Shown: in pieces, positions 29,501 to 37,143 of the stretch
How the letters are laid out: each line of letters opens with the position of its first letter
Numbering within the stretch: position 1 is the stretch's first letter
Assembly: GCA_013368375.1 (NCBI GenBank)
Contig: JAACJP010000011.1
Location: forward strand, 682,001-746,000
Direction: 5' to 3'
DNA length: 64,000 bases
Origin: Tricholomella constricta
Taxonomy: Eukaryota > Basidiomycota > Agaricomycetes > Agaricales > Lyophyllaceae
Made by a program: the position numbers and the translations under genes
Notes under the pieces: generated by a model
Told to the model about the DNA's origin: nothing
Seen by the model: the letters and a program-made list of their open reading frames with translations, nothing else
Database searches by the model: none

Positions 29501-30624
29501 CCGAACTCCCCGAGTCCAATGGCCACGACGCGATCATGAACGTCGTGGATTCGGTCGGAAAGCGCGCGCACTTCATCGCGTCGCACACGACTTGTTCAGC
29601 TTTGGGGGCTGCGAACCTCTACCGGCGCCACGTCTGGAAGCTCCACGGTCTCCCAGATGCCTTTGTCTCCGATCGAGGTCCACAGTTCGTCGCCGAATTC
29701 ACGCGCGAGCTGTACCGACTCCTGGGTATCAAGCTGTCGGCTTCGACGGCGTACCACCCGCAGACCGACGGACAGACCGAACGCGTCAACCAGGAGCTGG
29801 AACAGTTCTTGCGGGTCTTCTGCAATGAGCATCAGAACGACTGGGAGGACCTCTTGCCCGACGCCGAATTCAGTTACAACAACCATGTACATTCGGCGAC
29901 GCAGCAGACCCCCTTCCTGCTCGACACTGGTCGGCATCCACGCATGGGCTTTGAGCCACGTCGGGGCGCTTCCAAGAACGAGTCGGCCGACGAGTTTGTG
30001 GAGCGCATGAAGGAAGCACAGGAAGAAGCCAAGGCAGCGCTCTCAAAGGCCAAAGACGACATGGAGCGGTACTACAACCAGCGACACGCCCCAACGCCCG
30101 ACTACCAGCCTGGCGACAAGGTGTACTTGGACGCGACCGACATTTCTACGACCCGACCATCTAAGAAATTGTCGCATCGCTACCTTGGCCCTTTTGTCGT
30201 ACAAAGGCGAGTCGGCCCGCTCGCATACCGCCTCCTGCTGCCTCAGTCCATGAAGCGCATCCACCCAGTCTTCCACGTCGTGAAACTCATCCCCGCCGTC
30301 ACTGATCCGATCGAAGGTCGTCGGTCCAATCCTCCTCCTCCCCCCGACATAATCGACGACGAACCCCATTACGAAGTTGAAAAGATCCTCGATAGCCGAA
30401 CCTTCCGCAAAAAACTACAGTACAAGGTCCTGTGGAAAGGCTATGGTTACGAAGAAGCTTCATGGGAACCTCGCGAAAATGTCACCGCCCCCGATCTGGT
30501 ACGCAAGTTCCACCGCGACAACCCCGACGCTGCCCGCCACATTCGTGGCATGTTCACATTATCCCCGGCCATCTTCGCCACCGCTACCCCGCACCGAGTC
30601 TTTGCGATTCAAAAGGGGGGGTGA
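26581..30624 (+). CDS. pol: Ty3-B pol: protease, RT, RNase H, integrase, chromodomain; intact
   Basis: Open from 26581 to the stop at 30622 with no ATG at its start (the first in-frame GTG is 26605), consistent with entry by -1 frameshifting. Domains: one retropepsin ALVDSGATGSFLN with VFGVTQLGKHDMILGFNWL (about nt 26915-27180), acidic linker, RT with KLDVRWGYNNVR and YLDD at about 28159-28170, RNase H (EADSSDFATGAVL, WTDHKNLEYF), integrase zinc region (EHHHDSK...CDMC), core VDFITELPESNGHDA / SDRGPQF / QTERVNQE, GPF-containing module, and a chromodomain ([13 protein letters not shown]...[17 protein letters not shown], about nt 30367-30480). All catalytic residues visible are present, so this copy could still make active enzymes. 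Confidence 0.95.
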   Translation, partial: GGFLIAQRVERTPPLSSRNRFAPLSVEYANTPIIAAIPTSEPTDKDVQNPSDPTTPIAVAKLIAPSRRGLPRWEKRLPSRFIAAASPCPRSLWLNVELETTDTQESHAVTALVDSGATGSFLNIAFVEKHKLTTKVLSRPSPVYNVDGTLNEGGSVSCIVEAVLRYNGHTERAVFGVTQLGKHDMILGFNWLKNHNPEIDWETKEVKMSRCPMQCDTCKDEVKADRRARTKVRAAIRACRADGIPTIEPDLRAPTNPYVEDDSDDDEFLPYTPILEEPDPESDDFLTETFLNGDRIFATAIHPTPTAEHIRASQTTSQRLAEAHAANSVPKTFRDAVPTHLHDFEDVFSKVAFDELPERKQWDHAIELEPGASPTGTKVYPLSPAEQVELDAFLKENLETGRIRPSKSPMASPVFFIKKKDGSLRLVQDYRTLNALTVKNRYPLPLISELVNNLRGARYFTKLDVRWGYNNVRIKEGDEWKAAFRTNRGLFEPLVMFFGLTNSPATFQTMMNDIFRDLIAEGVVCVYLDDILIYTKTLEEHRRVARLVLDRLREHQLFLKPEKCEFEQTKIEYLGLIISQGQAEMDPVKVAGVLEWPAPKNKKEVQAFLGFTNFYRRFIQDFSHHARPLFDLTGKDVAWRWGESEQSAFGLLKSAITSGPVLMFPDDDRPYRIEADSSDFATGAVLSQESPSDGKWHPVAFYSKSLNAVERNYEIHDKEMLAIIRSLEEWRHFVEGAKHKVEIWTDHKNLEYFLTAKKLNRRQARWSLYLANFDFALHHRPGRSMGKPDTLSRRSDHGDGSADNADIVLLKPEFFAVRATEGLVLVGEEDDVLKAIRKGNRDGAQEDAVAKAAQLVRASKIAGRSLRFGEWGEEGGLLTFRGRIYVPNVPDLRRRIVEHHHDSKVAGHPGRWKTLELVSRNYWWPQMSRFIGSYTSTCDMCLRTKPRRQLPVGQLQPLPIPEGRWNVVSVDFITELPESNGHDAIMNVVDSVGKRAHFIASHTTCSALGAANLYRRHVWKLHGLPDAFVSDRGPQFVAEFTRELYRLLGIKLSASTAYHPQTDGQTERVNQELEQFLRVFCNEHQNDWEDLLPDAEFSYNNHVHSATQQTPFLLDTGRHPRMGFEPRRGASKNESADEFVERMKEAQEEAKAALSKAKDDMERYYNQRHAPTPDYQPGDKVYLDATDISTTRPSKKLSHRYLGPFVVQRRVGPLAYRLLLPQSMKRIHPVFHVVKLIPAVTDPIEGRRSNPPPPPDIIDDEPHYEVEKILDSRTFRKKLQYKVLWKGYGYEEASWEPRENVTAPDLVRKFHRDNPDAARHIRGMFTLSPAIFATATPHRVFAIQKGG
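26584..26590 (+). promoter_or_regulatory. Ty3-B gag-pol -1 frameshift heptamer GGGTTTT
   Basis: Gag reads GAG GGT TTT TAA; the heptamer G GGT TTT is in X-XXY-YYZ register and abuts the gag stop. The pol frame is closed by TGA at 26578-26580 and opens at 26581, so any -1 shift must occur within these few bases. The same arrangement is conserved in Ty3-C at 37134-37140. Confidence 0.75.
30610..30624 (+). other. Ty3-B polypurine tract
   Basis: The purine-rich run ending AAAAGGGGGGGTGA overlaps the pol stop codon and abuts the 3' LTR. Confidence 0.75.
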
Positions 30625-31099
30625 TGTTAGGGGAACACCCGTTCACGCCCTCCGACGCTCACCAACTGTTCCCCGACACGTGCGCTCGCTCCTGACCGAT
30701 CGCGATCCCGACCCCGACGCTCTGACCCAAGCGTCGGTGTACATATTTACCTTACTCACTTCCTGTCATTCCCCTCGTTTCCCTGTTCATATTCCCGATC
30801 ACCTGACATCCCGACGACGGTTACCATCAGACAGCATCCGGACCCCGCTCATCATTATCACCTGTCATGGTTATCACATGTCGTTATTATCACATGTACA
30901 GTACACTATGGAGAGCCTGCCCTCATGTATCACAACTTGTATATAGCCGGCCCCCTGGCATCTGGGAATCCTTTACACTATTCTCTTTGGATTCCCCTTT
31001 GCCAGGTAAGCCTTATTTACCTCGTTACAGTACATCAATATAACTTTGGATTCCCCTTTGCCAGTACGACTAAGCTCTGCTCTAAAGGTCGCCCTGACA
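30625..31099 (+). repeat. Ty3-B 3' LTR
   Basis: 475 bp, essentially identical to the 5' LTR; followed by the AATG duplication at 31100-31103. Confidence 0.92.
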
Positions 31100-31939
31100 A
31101 ATGACGCTTGCCGCAACGCCTCCTTCGAAACCACGAAGTCGGAGAGTCGCACGCTCTCAGTCAACGAACGAGGCGAGCTGACCTCCTCTCGCTCTCACGC
31201 CCTATCCGGCGCCAAAGAGGACAAACTCGACCGCTCCGACTGGGTTGAGGCAGTGGGCAACTTCCTAACCGCCCTCGACGACCATCTCATCCTGTGCGCA
31301 CCTGGCTCTGCGTCTGACCCCGACGCGGAGTTTGTCATCGCCTCTTTCCGTCAACACTTTGACCTTCTGCAGAAACGGTCCGACTTCAAAGCCCATTTCA
31401 CTACATACGTCCTCTACGATATCTTTGTACGTCGTCAATGGCTCTCTCGACGCCGCGCCGGCAAAGCACGTGTCCCTCTCGAGACATTCCAAGTCGATGT
31501 GTTCGCGAAGCTCGAACGTGAACGGAATGACCTCCTCATCGCGAACCTCTCCACGTCCTTCGCCTCGGCCACCGCTGCGCAGAAATCCTTTCGCTCCTCC
31601 TCCTCAGGCAGCTTCAACGGCTCACGTTCTTCGCAGGATCGTGCCCCTTCCAAGAAGAGTGAGAGCTCCGCCTCCAAACCTCGCGGTCCCCACCCCTACA
31701 ACACTGATCGCGAAAAAGGCCCCGTCATCTGCATGTACTGCGCCTCCGGCGAGCACAAGTTCAACAGATGTCCCGGTCCAGGAAAATTCCTATCTCGCGG
31801 AACCGACAACAAATGGCGAGACGCCGCGGGAAACTTCTTCTGCTATTCCTTTAATGGCCCCAACGGCTGCCCTCGCGGCGACGCCTGCCCTCACTATCAC
31901 GCGTGCTCGCTGTGCGGCACTTCAATCCATTCTGCACAA

Positions 31940-33615
31940 CTCTGCTCTGCGTGAGCTCTATTTCCCTATCTCCACTCCCCTCAAGCACTGGCGCTGGTAC
32001 GCCCTGCTCGAGGAGACGGGCGGACTTCCACAGTTCGCGGAGGTGCCGAAAGGCCTCCAACACGGTTTCAGTCTCGGTCTCGAGGACTTCGTCCTCGATC
32101 ACACCTTCTCCCCCCCCAATCACTACAAAACCCCTAGTCACCACGCATTCATTCTTAGCAAGTACGACACAGAAATTAAACTAGGACGTGTATCTCCCGG
32201 CTACCCCCCCTCCCTCGTTACATCTCTCTTTGGTCATTTTCGTACTGCACCCCTTAACGTGATCAAACATACTCCTGGTAAACTTCGCATAACAGTTGAC
32301 CACTCCTACCCTCGCGATAACCCTGTCATTCCCTCTGTGAATTCATGCATTGACTCTAAACGCTTCCAATGTGCCTGGGGCACATTCTCCACGTGCTACC
32401 TCCTCGTCGCCGACGCCCCGCCGGGCACGGAAGCCTGCGTCTTTGACGTCGACTCTGCATTCCGGAACATACCCACCCGTCCGGAGGATCGTACGGCTAC
32501 CGCCATCCTTATCAACGGGCTCGTCCATCTCGACGGCCGTCTAAACTTCGGCATCTGCCCCGCCCCCGGCATTTTTGGCCTCGTTGCCGACGCAATAGTG
32601 TGGATATACCTACACAAAGGCATCGAGGCCGTCATCAAATGGGTAGATGACTTCATATTCTTCTGCTATCGTCGCGGTTTCCGCAGCGACGGCTCTCCCT
32701 CCTACTCCTACTCCGAATCCCTCATCTGGGACATCGCACGCGACCTCGGCTGGCCTTGGGCCCCCGAAAAATTCAAACCGTTCTCTTCCTCCTTTACGTA
32801 CATCGGCTTTGAGTGGTGCCTCGCCACTAAAACTGTGCGGTTGCCCCTTCCCAAGCGGCAAAAATATCTCACTAAGCTCGCCGCCTGGACGCCTCGCGCG
32901 CCCATCTCCCTTTCCGCAACAGAATCCCTCATCGGCACCCTCAACCACGTCACCCTCGTCATTCCTGAGGGACGCTCCCACCTTCCTGCGCTCTTCAAAT
33001 TTCGCGCAGGGTTCCACTCCTCATCCCCATCCTGGACCCTTCATCGCGTCACCCCTGACGTCTCCGCGGAAATCGACTGGTGGGCCAACCAACTCACACA
33101 CAGCTGGTGCGGTCTCCATATCGTCCGACCCCCTCCTCCCCTCGACCTGCCCATCTTCGTCGACGCCTCTACCTCCTGGGGAATAGGATTTTTTCCTCAA
33201 CGGGAAATGGCTTGCCTGGAAGTTACTACCGGGCTGGAAATCCGACGCCCGGGACATCGGTTGGGCCGAAATGGTTGCCGTCGACCTCGCTCTCCGGGCC
33301 TGCATCTCCCACGGCCTCAACGACTGCCACCTCATCATCCGCTCCGATAACTCGGGGGTCGTCGGCGCACTTGCCGCCGGCCGCTCTCAAAATTCTCAAC
33401 AAAACGCAATTCTTCGCCGCATCGTGGACAATTTTCAGTCCAATAAACTCTGGATCACCACCTCCTGGGTGTCAACACACGATAATATTGCTGACGGTCC
33501 CTCACGCGGAAAATTCCCTTCACGCAAACTTCTCTTTCCATTCCCACCCGCGATTCCTCCGTATCTTAAACCCTATGTTGCCCCTTCCATTTCCTTCCAT
33601 GAGCTCCCCGACTGA
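31940..33615 (+). pseudogene. DIRS-1 reverse transcriptase-RNase H, one frameshift
   Basis: Starts at the gag stop, in the +1 frame relative to gag (LRELYFPISTPLKHWRWYAL). RT blocks: VIKHTPGKLRITVDHSYPRD, ACVFDVDSAFRNIPTRPEDR (first catalytic Asp), LNFGICPAPGIFGLVAD, and VIKWVDDFIFFCYRR (the VDD catalytic pair). RNase H follows with PIFVDASTSWGIGFF. A T-run at about 33190-33195 then breaks the frame; the next frame carries LNGKWLAWKLLPG, GWAEMVAVDLAL, IIRSDNSGVVGALAAG and HDNIADGPSRGK, the remaining acidic residues. The overall order and the DN.ADGPSR end are those of DIRS-type elements. It would copy element RNA into circular DNA for the recombinase. Confidence 0.85.
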
Positions 33616-33819
33616 TCCCATATTCCTCCCACTGCTCGCACCCCTGGTATTACCGTTACCTTTCACACCACCCAATTAGTGTCGTTACGGCCCTCACGGC
33701 TTATCTCATTACACGCGCACACAATTTAATTTATTTCTCATCACGGGCCAATGGTCCTATGTCAAATGCCGTACACGATTGATCTTACATCGAACCTCTG
33801 CGGCTGACCTGCTACCGTC
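33616..33819 (+). other. DIRS-1 spacer between RT-RNase H and recombinase
   Basis: No gene; AT-richer than the flanking frames. Confidence 0.5.
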
Positions 33820-34917
33820 ATGAACGCTGCTGACTCTACGCGCCGCCTCTCGTCCGAATGGAGTTCTCGCCTCTTTCGCGCGACAGCCTCCACGTCTGCC
33901 ACCACGCGGCGATCAACCGGCTGGGCCTTACAGGGTGCTCACCTGGACCGGGTCAACCACACTGTATCTCACGCCTGGCGCACCTCAACGACCCAGAAGT
34001 ACTCTAAGGACATCCTCGACTTCCTGCGGTGGTGCGACGCTAACACGGTTCCTCTTCACAACCGTCTACCTGCTTCAGAGGACTTGCTCTGCGCCTACGC
34101 CTCCTCCTTCGCGGGCACACTCGCCGGCAGCTCCATACGGAACAAATGCGCTGCAGTTCGCAAATGGCACATCTCAAACGGCCTCTCCTACGCTGGCGGA
34201 ACCCAACTCGCATACGTTATTAAAGGCGCGGAAACCTTGCGACCTTTATCCTCCGTTCGCCCCCCGCGTTCCGCCTTCACAGCTGACATGCTATCCGCAC
34301 TCTCGGGAGCTCTCAATCCAGCCTCGCCCGAGGATATCTGCATTCTCCTGGTAGCCTGCATCGCTTTCTGGGGTCAAATCCGACTCGGCGAACTCCTACC
34401 TAACCGCGAAGCGCTGTACGACCCCAAAAAATTCCCTTCGTGGGCCGACCTGCGCAAACCCAACGCTTCCGGATCTCGCATCCTTCACCTCCCACACACC
34501 AAGCTCGGAGGTACCCGCGGCGAGGACGTCATTATCGCCCGACAAGCGTTCCTCGACCCCATCAGCTGCCTCGACCTGCATCACTCCGTTAATGGGACAC
34601 CCAACCACATCATAGCTTCCTACCGGGACCCCGGCGGTGCCTCCATCGCTCTTACATGCCGAAAGTTTCTACGACGCGTAAACAACATTCTTTCAACCCT
34701 ACACTATCCGCACATCTCTGGGCACTGCTTCCGTATCGGCGGAACAACTCACCTCCTTCTCTCCGGCGTTCCGCCCGACGTCGTCCGCATGATGGGACGC
34801 TGGTCTTCGGATTCCTTCCTGCGCTACTGGCGCTCCCTCGAAATAATTGCACCAATGTATGCCGAACTTCTTCGCCCTGTTATGGTGGTTCCCGGGACCC
34901 GTCGACCTTCGCCTTGA
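33820..34917 (+). CDS. DIRS-1 tyrosine recombinase
   Basis: 365 codons from ATG to TGA with no break. An N-terminal SAM-like helical domain (WRTSTTQKYSKDILDFLRWC, PASEDLLCAYASSFAG) precedes the catalytic domain. Active-site residues of the tyrosine recombinase family are visible: Arg in WGQIRLGELL, the H-x-x-R of ISGHCFRIGGTTHLLLSGVP, the GRW of VVRMMGRWSSDSFLRYWR, with the tyrosine nucleophile as Tyr of LRYWR. DIRS elements use this enzyme instead of a DDE integrase to insert circular DNA without making target duplications. It is the last gene before repeats B1-A2-B2, as in other PAT-like elements. It is the only DIRS-1 gene with no lesion. Confidence 0.92.
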   Translation: MNAADSTRRLSSEWSSRLFRATASTSATTRRSTGWALQGAHLDRVNHTVSHAWRTSTTQKYSKDILDFLRWCDANTVPLHNRLPASEDLLCAYASSFAGTLAGSSIRNKCAAVRKWHISNGLSYAGGTQLAYVIKGAETLRPLSSVRPPRSAFTADMLSALSGALNPASPEDICILLVACIAFWGQIRLGELLPNREALYDPKKFPSWADLRKPNASGSRILHLPHTKLGGTRGEDVIIARQAFLDPISCLDLHHSVNGTPNHIIASYRDPGGASIALTCRKFLRRVNNILSTLHYPHISGHCFRIGGTTHLLLSGVPPDVVRMMGRWSSDSFLRYWRSLEIIAPMYAELLRPVMVVPGTRRPSP

Positions 34918-34971
34918 TCTCACGATCTGGGGGTCATTCTCTACGCTTCATGCGCCTTCGGCTCCTCCATC

Positions 34972-35108
34972 CTGGTCCTTCACTACACCGATCATTCAGA
35001 CCCCCAGGGTTCGCCGCCGAAAGCGGATCCCTCTCCCACCGTAGCAACGGAGTTCGTATATTATCCGAATTAATCTATTGGGATGTCTCTACCTCAGCCA
35101 ACACGAAA
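34972..35108 (+). repeat. DIRS-1 split repeat B1
   Basis: 137 bp from CTGGTCCTTCACTACACCG to AACACGAAA; equal in length to B2 (35420-35556). It contains CCGCCGAAAGCGG at 35014-35026, which is the reverse complement of the matching 13 bp in B2. It abuts A2 directly. Confidence 0.85.
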
Positions 35109-35287
35109 TGAAAGTCCTCTGAACGGAGGCACGGGATGAAGAGGGACACGTTTCAGGTCGCGTGGGTAGAGACTCACGCCCCTTGACCCGAACTCTCATC
35201 ATCTACAATTCTCGGTAACTCCGCTCGCGTACCTCGCGTACTACCTCTCCCCAATTACTCTACTCGTATTGCTCTTGGCTCGCTCGG
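35108..35287 (+). repeat. DIRS-1 split repeat A2
   Basis: 180-bp copy of A1, sharing one base with the end of B1. Ends where the two copies diverge after GGCTCGCTCGG. Confidence 0.85.
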
Positions 35288-35419
35288 CCCACCCACCCTC
35301 TCCCTCATATCTCACCTCCTCTTTACACTTCTACTCTCTACTCAATTTCCATTCTCTATTCCTACTATCTAGATATCTTTCGTTTACTATCCCTTCTCTG
35401 TTGTCCTGACTGTTCTTCT
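35288..35419 (+). other. Pyrimidine-rich spacer between A2 and B2
   Basis: CT-rich unique sequence, no gene. In PAT-like elements A2 and B2 make up the 3' terminal block. Confidence 0.5.
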
Positions 35420-35556
35420 CTGGTCCTTCACTACACCGATCATTCAGACCCCCAGGGTTCGCCGCTTTCGGCGGATCCCTCTCCCACCGTAGCAACGGAG
35501 TTCGTATATTATCCGAATTAATCTATTGGGATGTCTCTACCTCAGCCAACACGAAA
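35420..35556 (+). repeat. DIRS-1 split repeat B2
   Basis: 137-bp copy of B1. The 13 bp CCGCTTTCGGCGG at 35462-35474 is inverted relative to B1. Confidence 0.85.
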
Positions 35557-35863
35557 ACACCCATTTGGTGATCACGTGACCACCTGATTCCTCGGACAAG
35601 CACGTGACCATCTGATTCCTCGGACGAGCACGTGACCGACCGCTCCTCAGATGATCGCGATCCCGACCCCGACGCTCCGCCCCAAGCATCGGTGTACATA
35701 CTTATAACTTCATGTCGTTACTTCCCCTTCCAGCGCGCGCCCGATCCCTGAGCCACGAGGATCGGACAGCGTCGGGAACGTGTACATACACGCGCCGCTG
35801 CCCATCCGTTATCATTTATGTACCATACACCCCAGAGAGCCGGCCCTCAAGTAGTTTACTCGT
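35557..35863 (+). repeat. Ty3-C 5' LTR, truncated at both ends
   Basis: Lacks the first ten bases (TGTTAGGGGA) and everything after GTAGTTTACTCG, compared with the full LTR at 44309-44808. The deletion also removes the PBS and joins directly to the gag leader (TGCGTCTGCTACACGCGACC), which matches Ty3-B at about 25286. It holds an extra copy of a motif around GAGCACGTGACC. Confidence 0.75.
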
Positions 35864-35928
35864 GCGTCTGCTACACGCGACCGTCCAACGCGCGCTCGCT
35901 CTGATCGCCCGCCCAGTCCCGTTTCGAG

Positions 35929-37143
35929 ATGTCCAAATTTGGTGACATGTCGCAGCGACCGTTCTCTCCCTTCCTCACGACGGAGGAGCGGTTGGCGAAT
36001 ATGGAAGCCACAATTTCGGCTCTCTCTGCCTCCAATACCTCCAACTCGGCCTCTATGGACCGCCTCTCCACTCTTTTCGAAAAATTCATGTCGGGGACAC
36101 CCCCCAATCCCACCCCCGCGGCTCCCGAAGCAGACACGACCCCTCCGCCGCCTGAGACGACCACCCCGCTGCCAGGCTCTCCGCGATCGGGATCGCACCA
36201 CCTCCGACCGTCGCCCCCTCCCATTTACGACGGCGCCCGATCGGGCGGTCGCGCGTTCTTGAACGCCTGCAAGCTCTACTTCTCCTTGTGCGGGGGAAGT
36301 TTCGCCGACGACCACGCCCGAATAGTATGGGTGCTGTCGTACATGCAGCACGGGCGAGCCGCCGACTTCGTCAGTCGGGTGTTCCAGTTCGGAACCGCCA
36401 AGGACGTCTTTCCCGCCTGGAAGGACTTCGAAGACACCTTTCGTGGCGAGTTCTTCCTCTTCGACGAGGTCGCCGATGCCGCGCTCATCCTGGAGTCGAC
36501 GGCGTACTTCCAGAACGGTCGATCGATCGACGAGTACATTGACTCGTTCCGATCCCTGTGGGTCAAGGCGGGCTACCCAGATGGGCGTCACCTGGTCCTC
36601 AAATTCCGTCGGGGAATGGACCCGAAGCTCTCGAGGCGACTCGGAAGCATCACCACGGGTCGCCCGCACGACGAGAAGATTGAGGAGTGGCTGAGGATCG
36701 CTCGTTCTCAAGATTTCATCATGAGGTCGGAGGACGACTTCCACCATCGGATGGTCCCGACAAAGGCGCCTGACAGCCGCCAGCCCACCGCCGCAGCTGC
36801 ACGATGGGCGTTCGCTACTGCCCCCGCTCCCGCTCCCACTCCCGCTCCCCCCGCCCCCCGCGCTCCTGTCGCACCAGCCCCCAGGCCGATCCCCCAGGGC
36901 ATCCCAATGGACGTAGATCAGATGCGCGATCGAGTCGCGCCTGCTGACTACCACTGTTTCCGGTGCAAGAAAAAGGGTCACTACTCTCGTGACTGCCCTT
37001 TGCGCTGGCACGTGCGCCACATGCTCGATGATGAGCTGGAGGCGCTTATCATGGAACGTCTAGCTTGCAAGGACGCAGTCCCCGCCGACCCGACTCCATC
37101 GTCGGCCGACGCGACCGCCTCCGACGCTGAGGAGGGTTTTTAA
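35929..37143 (+). CDS. gag: Ty3-C gag, uninterrupted
   Basis: 404 codons from MSKFGDMSQRPFSPFL to SDAEEGF, colinear with Ty3-B gag and without its TGA: here PMDVD is followed by CAG (Gln), then MRDRVAP. The capsid blocks (LNACKLYFSLCGGSF, VWVLSYMQHGRAADF) and zinc knuckle CFRCKKKGHYSRDC are complete. Intactness beside a ruined pol suggests either recent loss of pol function or constraint on gag when the element was mobilised in trans. The 5' LTR promoter is deleted, so expression now is doubtful. Confidence 0.85.
   Translation: MSKFGDMSQRPFSPFLTTEERLANMEATISALSASNTSNSASMDRLSTLFEKFMSGTPPNPTPAAPEADTTPPPPETTTPLPGSPRSGSHHLRPSPPPIYDGARSGGRAFLNACKLYFSLCGGSFADDHARIVWVLSYMQHGRAADFVSRVFQFGTAKDVFPAWKDFEDTFRGEFFLFDEVADAALILESTAYFQNGRSIDEYIDSFRSLWVKAGYPDGRHLVLKFRRGMDPKLSRRLGSITTGRPHDEKIEEWLRIARSQDFIMRSEDDFHHRMVPTKAPDSRQPTAAAARWAFATAPAPAPTPAPPAPRAPVAPAPRPIPQGIPMDVDQMRDRVAPADYHCFRCKKKGHYSRDCPLRWHVRHMLDDELEALIMERLACKDAVPADPTPSSADATASDAEEGF
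37134..37140 (+). promoter_or_regulatory. Ty3-C gag-pol -1 frameshift heptamer GGGTTTT
   Basis: Same position and register as in Ty3-B: GAG GGT TTT TAA at the gag stop. Confidence 0.65.

Larger units (their letters stand above)
24748..31099 (+). mobile_element. Ty3-B: very young chromodomain Ty3 element nested in DIRS-1 gag
   Basis: LTRs 24748-25222 and 30625-31099 are both 475 bp with one difference noticed (CCCTAACA against CCCTGACA at the end). AATG flanks it at 24744-24747 and 31100-31103, and the DIRS-1 gag frame closes perfectly when it is removed. Contents: self-priming PBS, gag with one TGA, slippery heptamer, intact 1339-codon pol, polypurine tract. It is the most intact element in the window. 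Ty3-C is a diverged relative. The 4-bp duplication is shorter than the 5 bp of Ty3-A. Confidence 0.93.
23066..31954 (+). pseudogene. DIRS-1 gag, split by the nested Ty3-B
   Basis: Starts MVLAQPRRRPITRSTLVLPA. An in-frame TGA at 23300-23302 (probably CGA originally) is followed by the same frame (RDLTNPSAVIPKTSWKG) to about 24290. Indels there move it to the frame ending WWDYIPLDALTN at 24746. Ty3-B sits between 24747 and 31100. Removing it and one AATG copy joins LTN directly to DACRNASFETTK in frame. The rest contains WVEAVGNFLTALDDHLILCA, a C-rich region VICMYCASGEHKFNRCPGPG, and a C-terminal CYSFNGPNGCPRGDACPHYH...CSLCG cluster like that of DIRS gag proteins. The first part is Pro/Ser-rich and probably disordered. 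It overlaps the start of the RT frame at its 3' end. Confidence 0.75.
22812..35556 (+). mobile_element. DIRS-1: tyrosine-recombinase retrotransposon with split direct repeats
   Basis: The order A1 (22812-22991), gag, RT-RNase H, tyrosine recombinase, B1 (34972-35108), A2 (35108-35287), spacer, B2 (35420-35556) is the split-direct-repeat plan of PAT/Ngaro-type DIRS elements. A1 and A2 are both 180 bp; B1 and B2 are both 137 bp. There are no LTRs of the TG...CA type and no DDE integrase. Without the nested Ty3-B the element is about 6.4 kb. Damage: in-frame TGA and frameshifts in gag, a 1-nt shift in RNase H; the recombinase frame is intact. No methyltransferase gene is seen. Confidence 0.85.
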
